This document shows positions 20,816 through 27,391 of a stretch of 35,813 bases of DNA, in pieces. Made by a program: the position numbers and the translations under genes. Source of the DNA: a virus. The notes below the pieces were generated by a model. The model was given only the letters and a program-made list of their open reading frames with translations. It had not been told where the DNA came from and searched no databases. The stretch's first letter is position 1. The number at the start of each line of letters is the position of its first letter. The stretch spans positions 1 to 35,813 of IMG/VR virus record IMGVR_UViG_3300037343_000102; one strand, written 5' to 3'.

Positions 20816-22056
20816 TGACACCAGAAGAATTAAAATCAGAGTTAGAGACTCTACAGAAAAATATTGAAGGAAAAACCCAAATAGAGGTTAAATCTTCATT
20901 CGATGCTTTTGAAACAAAAGTAGGAAGTATTATCGATCAAAAGGCAAATGCTGTTTTTTTAGCACAATTTGAAAATGCTAAATTAGAAATGGAAAAGAAA
21001 TTTGCAATTGACATTAAAGTAGTTCAAGATCACGCAGATAAGCTTGATATTAAATTGCAAAAAAGTGATGTTAGAGAAACAAAAGGAAAGCATATTAATG
21101 AAGTTCTTGCAAAGGCGATTGAGGACAATACAGATGAATACGAGAAATTTGTACGTAAAGAAACAAAGTCTTTTGCACTTGAATTAAAAGCGGTTGGAGA
21201 TATGTCAACGGCTAATGTAACAGGTGGCACTAGATATGGTCAATTATTAGCACCTCAAATTATTGAAGCACCAAAAAGAAAAGTACACATGGAACAGATA
21301 TTGCCAGGCGGTAGTATTGGAGCTGGTAATACTTTTACTTTTATGCGTCAAAATGGAGTTGGTGAAGGAAATCCTGCTGCGGTTGCCGAAGGAGCTTTAA
21401 AGGCTCAATTTGATTTTGACTTGGAAGAAGCTACTGTTAATATTGAAACTATAGCGGGTTGGATGCGAGTTACTAGAAAAGCGATGACCAATATACCAGG
21501 ATTTGTTTCATTTTTACAATCGCAAATACCAGAGCGTTTTCAAAGAGTCCTTGATAACCAAATACTTTATGGTTCTGGTACAACTCCAAATCTAAGGGGT
21601 TTATTAGTTGCTGGGAACTTTGTTGCTTCAACTGCTCCGATTGCTAATGTATTAATCGAAAAATTGATTAAAGACATTGCATTACTAGAAGGCACTTATG
21701 AAAGAGATGCAAATGTTATTGTTTTAAGACCAGCCGATTATTATGGCTTCTTTTTAAACAAAGCATCTGGATCAGGGGAATATGATTTACCACAAGGCGT
21801 AACGTTTACAGAAGGTCAAATGAGATTGTTCGGCATTCCTGTTTTTGCGTCAACAGCTTTAACTGGAACTGATTACATGGTAGGAGATACTATGGGGTCG
21901 CAATTACTAACGCAAGAATCAATGCGCATTGAGTTCTTTGATCAAGACGGTATAAACGTTCGTGAGAATAAAGTTACAGTACGCGTAGAGGGTAATTATG
22001 CCTTACCCGTTTATGGAGCTGATTACTTCATAAAGGGAACTTCCGCTTTAGCATAG
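20815..22056 (+). CDS. Major capsid protein (HK97 fold)
   Basis: A 413-residue protein. Residues 1 to about 105 are a helical coiled-coil scaffold (delta) domain, expected to be removed by the protease. The capsid proper follows, with family features such as APQIIEAPKRKVHMEQILPGG, GWMRVTRKAMTNIPGF and DGINVRENKVTVRVEGNYAL. It forms the icosahedral shell. A strong terminator follows at 22085. Confidence 0.93.
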   Translation: MTPEELKSELETLQKNIEGKTQIEVKSSFDAFETKVGSIIDQKANAVFLAQFENAKLEMEKKFAIDIKVVQDHADKLDIKLQKSDVRETKGKHINEVLAKAIEDNTDEYEKFVRKETKSFALELKAVGDMSTANVTGGTRYGQLLAPQIIEAPKRKVHMEQILPGGSIGAGNTFTFMRQNGVGEGNPAAVAEGALKAQFDFDLEEATVNIETIAGWMRVTRKAMTNIPGFVSFLQSQIPERFQRVLDNQILYGSGTTPNLRGLLVAGNFVASTAPIANVLIEKLIKDIALLEGTYERDANVIVLRPADYYGFFLNKASGSGEYDLPQGVTFTEGQMRLFGIPVFASTALTGTDYMVGDTMGSQLLTQESMRIEFFDQDGINVRENKVTVRVEGNYALPVYGADYFIKGTSALA

Positions 22057-22084
22057 TTGATTGGTTTTTTTTAGTTTTAATTCT

Positions 22085-22113
22085 AGCCCTACCCATAAAG
22101 GGTGGGGCTTTTT
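22085..22113 (+). terminator. Rho-independent terminator after the capsid gene
   Basis: AGCCCTACCC, loop ATAAA, GGGTGGGGCT, then T residues: a 10-position stem with one mismatch, 28 nt after the capsid stop. It would lower expression of downstream connector genes relative to capsid. Confidence 0.85.
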
Positions 22114-22125
22114 AAATTTCAAATT

Positions 22126-22278
22126 ATGAAAGTACAGTTTTTGAAAAATCATATCGGATTTGTTAAAGATGATATTGCGGTAATTAACAAAGATATTGCA
22201 GATTATCTAGTGCGATGCAATGTTGTTAAGCCCGTTGTGGAACGTGTAGAAAAGCTAAAAAAGAAATCTAAAAAGTAA
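22126..22278 (+). CDS. Small basic hypothetical protein, 50 residues
   Basis: It has a beta-like N-terminus (KVQFLKNHIGFVKDDIAVINKDIADYLVRCNVVKPV) and a lysine-rich end. It ends at the A of the next ATG (TAATG). Small proteins of this form often stand between the capsid and connector genes of siphoviruses; their function is not established. Confidence 0.6.
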   Translation: MKVQFLKNHIGFVKDDIAVINKDIADYLVRCNVVKPVVERVEKLKKKSKK

Positions 22279-22721
22279 TGATTTATACTAATATAATCAG
22301 CATTGAAGAGGCTAAAGACTATCTAGGAATTGACGATAGTTCTAGAGATGTAGAAATAACCCGAATAATTGCGGCTGCATTAAGGTATGTAGAAAATAAA
22401 ACAGGGCATATTTTAGAACCTCGGGCAATAACTTATAATTTAATAAATGGGTCAGTTCGTGTTTTTGATTTTCCTATAATATCAACGGCTAACGTAACAG
22501 CAACAACAACAGCAAGTGGATTAAGTACTCTTTATCAAGATAGCAGCAATACTACTATCACCTTAACTGTTGGATATACAAGTAGTTCTGATATCCCGTC
22601 TGATTTATTAGAAGCAGGCTTTATGCTTATTAAGTTCTTTTTTTATGAGCAAGAAGGTAGCGGTAAGGTGCCTGATGTTATTAATTACTTATTGCAACAA
22701 CATCAAAGATTTATTGTTTAA
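22278..22721 (+). CDS. Head-tail connector protein (HK97 gp6-like)
   Basis: A 147-residue adaptor. The start, ISIEEAKDYLGIDDSSRDVEITRIIAAALRYVENKTGHIL, is the characteristic first half of gp6/gp15-type connectors, and the tail LLEAGFMLIKFFFYEQEG fits. Rings of this protein bind the portal and extend the DNA channel. Confidence 0.87.
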   Translation: MIYTNIISIEEAKDYLGIDDSSRDVEITRIIAAALRYVENKTGHILEPRAITYNLINGSVRVFDFPIISTANVTATTTASGLSTLYQDSSNTTITLTVGYTSSSDIPSDLLEAGFMLIKFFFYEQEGSGKVPDVINYLLQQHQRFIV

Positions 22722-23047
22722 TGAAAGCTAGAAAATACATCAATAGGATTGAGGTTTGGGGCATACCAGAAGTATTAGACGGCTTTGGCGGTGATACTTA
22801 TGGAGAGCCAATAAAAATATCTGAAAGTTGGTGTAATATTAAAACAGTAAACCCAGACAGTTTATCGGATTTAGGATTGCTAGATTTTAAATATGGCATT
22901 GTAATAAACCTAAGAAAAAGAAGTGATTTAAACTATTTTCAACCAGATATATATTTTGTTTATCAAGGGGTCGATTATATGACACAATCTATAGTAGAAG
23001 TTGATTTAAAAGGCTTTGAAATACAAATAATAGCTACAGCAAGATGA
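22721..23047 (+). CDS. Head closure protein (head-tail joining)
   Basis: A 108-residue beta-rich protein (INRIEVWGIPEVLDGFGGDTYGEPIKISESWCNIKTV...) with the pattern of SPP1 gp16/HK97 gp7-like head completion proteins. It overlaps both neighbours by 1-4 nt. It would close the connector and provide the tail docking surface. Confidence 0.78.
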   Translation: MKARKYINRIEVWGIPEVLDGFGGDTYGEPIKISESWCNIKTVNPDSLSDLGLLDFKYGIVINLRKRSDLNYFQPDIYFVYQGVDYMTQSIVEVDLKGFEIQIIATAR

Positions 23048-23478
23048 AGACTTTAAAAGGTTTAAAAGACGTATTAGAGGATTTACAAAAGTTTGGTCAA
23101 TCTATGCAAAAAAAAGTAAATGATGTAACTTATGCAAATGCTTTAGAATTACAAGAAAACGCAAAACAAAACGCACCATTTGACTTAGGTAAATTAAGAC
23201 AAAGCATAAAAACTATTAAATTAGAAGATAGTAGTTATTTAATATTAGCAAACGCAACAGGATTAGCGCCATATGCAGCCTACATGGAGTTTGGTACAGG
23301 TGGTAATGTCAGTGTTCCTTCGGAATTAGCCGATATTGCAATTAAATTTAAGGGCAAAGGAGTCAAAAAAATAGATTTAAGACCTAGACCATATATGTAC
23401 CCTGCCTTAGTTAGACAGCGACGTATATTTTTAGAGGATTTAAAACAACTTTTAGAAACTGAAACAAAAAAAGTATAA
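23044..23478 (+). CDS. HK97 gp10-like neck/tail-joining protein
   Basis: A 144-residue protein. Family signs are LKDVLEDLQKFGQSMQKKVNDVTYANALELQENAKQNAPFDLGKLRQSI, YAAYMEFGTGG and RPRPYMYPALVRQR. gp10-like proteins act at the head-tail interface. It begins 4 nt before the previous stop. Confidence 0.87.
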   Translation: MKTLKGLKDVLEDLQKFGQSMQKKVNDVTYANALELQENAKQNAPFDLGKLRQSIKTIKLEDSSYLILANATGLAPYAAYMEFGTGGNVSVPSELADIAIKFKGKGVKKIDLRPRPYMYPALVRQRRIFLEDLKQLLETETKKV

Positions 23479-23903
23479 TGGCAAAATTACCAGATAAATG
23501 GATTAGAAAAGCAATCAGCGACAGGATCAACAACATAGAAGTTCATACTTTAACTATCCCTTGCTTTGATACCAGAGTTAGTCGTGGCAATCCAGACCAT
23601 TATATTCTAATGACTACTCAAACAAACACCCAAACAAATAGTAAGTGCGGTAAAGGGTGGTTAAGCTCCATATTATTAGATGTGGTAACTCGCTATCAAA
23701 ATAGCGGAAACATAGGAAGTAGATTATTAGCTGATAACATTGCAAACGAAATATTAAACGAATTAGAGAACTTAACTTTAGATACTCTAAGCGGTTTAAA
23801 AATAAATAATATAAGCATTGATTTTCCTAATGACTTATCAAGTGTAACTAAAACAGAATTGATTTACAGGAAATTAATTCGATATGAATTAACTATAGAT
23901 TAA
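23478..23903 (+). CDS. Tail terminator/completion protein
   Basis: A 141-residue protein located where siphoviruses encode the tail terminator (DUF3168-like), directly before the major tail protein. It has a mixed alpha-beta pattern and conserved-looking segments ADNIANEILNELENLTLD and YRKLIRYELTID. The call rests mostly on gene order. Confidence 0.65.
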   Translation: MAKLPDKWIRKAISDRINNIEVHTLTIPCFDTRVSRGNPDHYILMTTQTNTQTNSKCGKGWLSSILLDVVTRYQNSGNIGSRLLADNIANEILNELENLTLDTLSGLKINNISIDFPNDLSSVTKTELIYRKLIRYELTID

Positions 23904-23919
23904 ATTTATTATCTTTGGT
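23895..23919 (+). promoter_or_regulatory. Promoter before the major tail protein
   Basis: TATCTTTG (23910-23917) with ATAGATTAAATTTATTA upstream, close to the repressor promoter sequence. A 23-bp exact repeat (23906-23928) is shared with the protease promoter at 20117-20139. It starts inside the end of the preceding gene and would boost the abundant tail tube protein. Confidence 0.65.
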
Positions 23920-23941
23920 ATTATTATAAATAAAAACTATT

Positions 23942-24394
23942 ATGGCAGGCGAAACAAAAATTAAAGGAGATCAAAACATATTATACATCTATGACGTTGC
24001 GGCTACGGCTTACAGACCTATAGCCTGTTTAACTTCTAACTCTTTAAGCTCAACAGTTGAGGTACTAGAAACTCAAACAAAATGCGATCCAGGAAACACT
24101 TCTAAGGATGCGGGTAATTTCAGTTATTCAATATCTTTGGAGGGCGAATATATTGATAGTACTTCGGTAGGCGGTGAAACAACTAAGGCTTCACATGACT
24201 ATTTATTCACACGTCAACAAGCCAAAACTAAAGTAACTTGGAAGTTAGACACAGGTTTAACTGATAATGTTGCTTATTATGGAACGGCTTTAATTACGGA
24301 TTTGACACTAGATTCACCCGCTGGGGATAAATCAACCTTTAGTGGTACTTTTGACGGCGATGGGGCTATTGTATTAGTAAATCCAATAGTATAA
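23942..24394 (+). CDS. Major tail (tube) protein
   Basis: A 150-residue protein of the TP901-1-type tail tube family. IACLTSNSLSSTVEVLETQTKCDPG is followed by FSYSISLEGEYIDST, HDYLFTRQQAKTKVTWKLD and LDSPAGDKSTFSGTFDGDG. It polymerises around the tape measure protein. Its own promoter stands before it and the tail chaperone genes follow. A paralogue lies at 29302. Confidence 0.87.
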   Translation: MAGETKIKGDQNILYIYDVAATAYRPIACLTSNSLSSTVEVLETQTKCDPGNTSKDAGNFSYSISLEGEYIDSTSVGGETTKASHDYLFTRQQAKTKVTWKLDTGLTDNVAYYGTALITDLTLDSPAGDKSTFSGTFDGDGAIVLVNPIV

Positions 24395-24397
24395 AAT

Positions 24398-24757
24398 ATG
24401 AATTATATTGAATTTGAAATAGGCGGTAAATTAAGAGGATTCAAACTAGGTTTAGGTTTTATAGGTGATATATTACAGCACTATGATACAGATATGATGG
24501 GTTTAGGTAAATTGCTAGTAAACAATCCATTTAGCGCAACTCCTACTATCTTATTTTTAGGACACAAACACGATAGTATAAGAAAGGGTTTGCCTTTTGA
24601 TATAAAAATGTTTGAGGTTGAGGATTGGGTTGAAGAGATAGAGGAAGGTTTACAAAACAAAAATATAGAGGCTTTAATGGTTCTTTTATTGGAAAGCGTT
24701 AAGAGACATTTACCACAAATAAAAGAAGTTGTAAAAACCACATCAAAAAAAAAATAG
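24398..24757 (+). CDS. Tail assembly chaperone (gpG-like)
   Basis: A 119-residue protein in the position of lambda gpG, before the tape measure gene. The frame ends in TCA AAA AAA AAA TAG. The ten-A run (24745-24754) is a slippery site that lets some ribosomes shift to the -1 frame and make a longer gpGT-like product ending at 25071. The pair coats the tape measure protein during tail assembly. Confidence 0.82.
   Translation: MNYIEFEIGGKLRGFKLGLGFIGDILQHYDTDMMGLGKLLVNNPFSATPTILFLGHKHDSIRKGLPFDIKMFEVEDWVEEIEEGLQNKNIEALMVLLLESVKRHLPQIKEVVKTTSKKK
24743..24757 (+). other. Programmed -1 frameshift site
   Basis: TCAAAAAAAAAATAG: ten A residues directly before the zero-frame stop. A -1 slip continues as AAA ATA GAT TGG and opens 105 more codons without a stop. 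Its place, between chaperone and tape measure, is where nearly all long-tailed phages have such a site. Transcriptional slippage on the A run could give the same product. Confidence 0.8.
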
Positions 24758-25071
24758 ATTGGGATATTGATGTTATAGGTTTCGCTGTTGGAGAATTACA
24801 ATGTACGCTACAAGAAGCGTACGACATGTCATGGGCGGAGTTTATACTTCGCTCTAATTATTTTAACCGTAAACGTAAGTATGAGGCTTTAATGATTAGA
24901 GAGGTAGCATATCAATCGCATTGCGCTCAATATGCTTTTAGCGATAAAAAGCCACCAACAAAGGAAAGGTTTTGGAATTTAGACGAACCTAAGCAAGGGG
25001 TTAATGATGAAAGAAAAGAAGCTTTTTTAAATGCAATGAAAATATTTGTAAATAATAAAAATAATGGCTGA
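24754..25071 (+). CDS. Tail assembly chaperone, frameshifted extension (gpT-like)
   Basis: This -1 frame is expressed only as a fusion with 24398-24757. It begins IDWDIDVIGFAVGELQCTLQEAYDMSWAEF, has a basic middle (NYFNRKRKYEAL) and ends in MKIFVNNKNNG. An internal ATG at 24826 exists but is probably not the main start. It overlaps the tape measure gene by 8 nt. The T domain links the G domain to the tail tube subunit during assembly in the lambda model. Confidence 0.78.
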   Translation: MDWDIDVIGFAVGELQCTLQEAYDMSWAEFILRSNYFNRKRKYEALMIREVAYQSHCAQYAFSDKKPPTKERFWNLDEPKQGVNDERKEAFLNAMKIFVNNKNNG

Positions 25072-26815
25072 ATTAAGTGTTGAACTAACGGCAAATATTG
25101 CGAGGTTAAAATCGCAATTAGTCCAAGCCGAAAAACTACTTGGTAACTATAGCGGTAACGTAGAAAAACAAGGTGCAGTTGCAGCTTCGGGTCTAAATAA
25201 AACATCCACAGCAATTAAGGGAACAACCCCTACAATATTAGAATTTAACAGAGTTATTCAGGATGCTCCGTTCGGAATACAGGGGGTGGCAAACAACCTT
25301 ACTCAATTAGTTTCAAGTTTTAGCGTATTAAAGAGTAACGCAGGCGGTACAGGAGCAGCATTCAAATCTTTAGCCGCTAATTTTTTAGGTACAGGAGGTA
25401 TTTTATTTGCTGTTTCATTGGTTACATCTGCTTTGGTATTTTTTGGAACAGGAATGTTCAAATCTAAAACCGCAGCGGAGAAATTAGCAGCGACAATAAA
25501 GGAGAATGCTGAAGCATTAGAAAAGTACGAATCCACTTTAATAGGTGTGAATAAGGCTCAATTAGCTGGCAACAAATCCGCAGCAGACGAACTTGTAACG
25601 CTTAGATTGTTAAGAACTCAAATCGAAAACACAAATCTAACACAAGAGCAAAGACTAGACGGAATTAATAAACTTCAAAAAGAATTTCCTGCCTACTTTC
25701 AGAACGTAGATAAAGAAAAGCTTTTAAACGGTCAATTATCCGCAACTTATGACACTTTAACAAGCTCAATATTAAAAAGAGCTAAAGCAACAGCAGCAAG
25801 TCAATTGTTAGTTGAAAATGCTAAACGTGAATTTGCTATAACTCAACAATTAAACACAGTTCAAGAAGAACTTGCAAATAATCGAGCTAAAAGAGCTGAG
25901 GAAATTTCAGGTGTTAATACAAGAAATAAAACAGGAGCTGGTCAAATAGCTGAATTAAACTCAAAAATTAATGACTCTTTAGAGTTGCAGCTAGGACTTC
26001 AAAAGCAGTTAGCAGATATATCAATAGAAAACGCTCAATTAGAATCTAATATTACATCAAATATTATTGTAATTCCAGAATTGACTATAGAACCAAAAAA
26101 AATAAAAATAAAGACTGGTAAATTTAAAAATGATTTTCGGGATTTAGGCGAAATTTTTGGAATAACAAAGCAGGGAGAAACTGCTTTAAATTCAAGAATA
26201 ACAGCTTTAGGTACATCAATACAAAACTCTTTAAACCTTGTTGCGGAAAGAAATATAAGACCTGCAGTTGATAATTTAACATTAAGGTTTCAAGAACTTA
26301 CATCAAACCTTAACGAACTGGCTTTAAATTCAATTAATGATGCTTTGGGTAATGTAGGTAATGCTATAGGAGAAGCACTTGCAAGTGGTGGTAATGTAAT
26401 ACAAGCGATAGGGGGATCGATATTGCAGTCTTTAGGTCAGTTTCTATCAAAAATGGGAGATATGTTAATTCAATATGGAACTTTAGCTGTAGTAAAAGGA
26501 AAATTAGATTTAGCAATACTTCTTGGCCCAGCTGCTTCGATAGGGGCGGGATTAGCAGCAATAGCCGTTGGAGTTGCTTTAAAAGCTGCTGGGGGTGCTT
26601 TAGGAACAGCCGCAAGAGGTGGAACAGGAGGCGGTGGAAATGTAGGCGGTCAAGGATCAAGTAACTTTAGTGGAGCTGGCGGGGGTGGTGGAGGTGGTGC
26701 AACTGGAAGCGGTGTCGTTGTGTTCGAAATAGCAGGAGAGAAATTAGTAGGAGTACTAAGTCGAACACTTGACCGCAATAAAAGATTAGGAGGTAATTTA
26801 GGTTTAGTTACTTAA
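25064..26815 (+). CDS. Tape measure protein
   Basis: A 583-residue protein. The N-terminal coiled-coil part (ELTANIARLKSQLVQAEKLL...VEKQG), hydrophobic segments (about 110-130 and 490-510) and a very Gly-rich C-terminus are typical. FNRVIQDAPFGIQGVANNLTQL is a motif often seen in tape measure proteins of Bacteroidetes phages. It sets tail length; 583 residues suggests a short tail of roughly 80-90 nm by the usual 0.15 nm per residue. Its stop overlaps the convergent lipoprotein gene by 12 nt. Confidence 0.85.
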   Translation: MAELSVELTANIARLKSQLVQAEKLLGNYSGNVEKQGAVAASGLNKTSTAIKGTTPTILEFNRVIQDAPFGIQGVANNLTQLVSSFSVLKSNAGGTGAAFKSLAANFLGTGGILFAVSLVTSALVFFGTGMFKSKTAAEKLAATIKENAEALEKYESTLIGVNKAQLAGNKSAADELVTLRLLRTQIENTNLTQEQRLDGINKLQKEFPAYFQNVDKEKLLNGQLSATYDTLTSSILKRAKATAASQLLVENAKREFAITQQLNTVQEELANNRAKRAEEISGVNTRNKTGAGQIAELNSKINDSLELQLGLQKQLADISIENAQLESNITSNIIVIPELTIEPKKIKIKTGKFKNDFRDLGEIFGITKQGETALNSRITALGTSIQNSLNLVAERNIRPAVDNLTLRFQELTSNLNELALNSINDALGNVGNAIGEALASGGNVIQAIGGSILQSLGQFLSKMGDMLIQYGTLAVVKGKLDLAILLGPAASIGAGLAAIAVGVALKAAGGALGTAARGGTGGGGNVGGQGSSNFSGAGGGGGGGATGSGVVVFEIAGEKLVGVLSRTLDRNKRLGGNLGLVT

Positions 26816-27061
26816 ACAAGCGTATTCACTATATTGTATAACTTTGCCATTTGCATCGTAAATGATATTAAATATTCTTTTGTTAAAACCACAATCTTCG
26901 GATGGTGCGGTTTGTTCAAATTTAATAAATACACCTTTATCGTTTAATGAATATACGATGACATTACAGCAAACCTCGTAATCTTGGTTTAAAAATAAAT
27001 CTTGATTATCGCAAGAATTAAAGGTAAAAAGTAAAGATAATGATAGTAATAATTTTTTCAT
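26804..27061 (-). CDS. Moron lipoprotein 2 (paralogue of 27080-27337)
   Basis: An 85-residue precursor with a signal peptide (MKKLLLSLSLLFTFNSC) and lipobox FNSC. The mature protein of about 69 residues is acidic, with three or four Cys. It shares its layout and C-terminal YACLSN with the neighbouring gene: a recent tandem duplication followed by divergence. It is oriented against the tail operon and driven, through its neighbour, by a copy of the repressor promoter. A role in superinfection exclusion at the cell surface, as known for phage lipoproteins such as T5 Llp, is inferred. Confidence 0.72.
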   Translation of the reverse strand: MKKLLLSLSLLFTFNSCDNQDLFLNQDYEVCCNVIVYSLNDKGVFIKFEQTAPSEDCGFNKRIFNIIYDANGKVIQYSEYACLSN

Positions 27062-27079
27062 TTTGTTGTTTTTATAAGT

Positions 27080-27337
27080 TTAATTACTTAAACAAGCGTA
27101 TCTTTTATAGCTTATTAAAGTACCGTTTGTGTTATAGACTTCATCAAATCGTTGTGAGTCCCAGCCTCCATTTTCAGAGAGTTCAGGGTCAAGGGTTGAA
27201 TGAAATCTACCGCTTTGGTGCAATCTGTAAATGTAAACATTAAAGCAAATTGTATCATAATCAATGTCCACTAATTCTTGTTTACAGCAGGAACTAAAGG
27301 CGAAAAGTAAAGCTAATAATAATAATAGTTTTTTCAT
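27080..27337 (-). CDS. Moron lipoprotein 1 (superinfection-exclusion candidate)
   Basis: An 85-residue precursor: signal peptide MKKLLLLLALLFAFSSC with lipobox FSSC, then a small mature domain (DYDTICFNVYIYRLHQSG...FDEVYNTNGTLISYKRYACLSN). The pattern YDxxCxNVxxY...YxxxGxxIxYxxYACLSN is shared with 26804-27061. It is first in a two-gene operon inserted between the tape measure and the next tail gene, on the opposite strand. The promoter is nearly identical to that of the repressor, suggesting expression in the lysogen. The function is not demonstrated. Confidence 0.73.
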   Translation of the reverse strand: MKKLLLLLALLFAFSSCCKQELVDIDYDTICFNVYIYRLHQSGRFHSTLDPELSENGGWDSQRFDEVYNTNGTLISYKRYACLSN

Positions 27338-27355
27338 TTTGTTTGTTTTTATTTA

Positions 27356-27380
27356 CACGAAGATAATAAATTTTAACTAA
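27356..27380 (-). promoter_or_regulatory. Lipoprotein promoter, copy of the repressor promoter
   Basis: On the minus strand the -7 box is TATCTTCG (27365-27358), one change from TATCTTTG, preceded by AGTTAAAATTTATTATCT, one change from the candidate operator at the repressor. The segment 27347-27388 matches 6581-6622 at 39 of 42 positions. The lipoprotein gene starts 20 nt beyond the box. Confidence 0.65.
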
Positions 27381-27391
27381 TAATAAAAATA

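Noticed and set aside
24826-25071. Independent 81-residue gene starting at the ATG at 24826
   Set aside because: The frame is open upstream to the ten-A run and the position is that of the gpT frameshift extension, so it is treated as part of the fused product.
26364-26660. 98-codon minus-strand ORF inside the tape measure gene
   Set aside because: Leu- and His-rich composition typical of an antisense shadow of a Gly/Ala-rich coding region; the sense gene is well supported.
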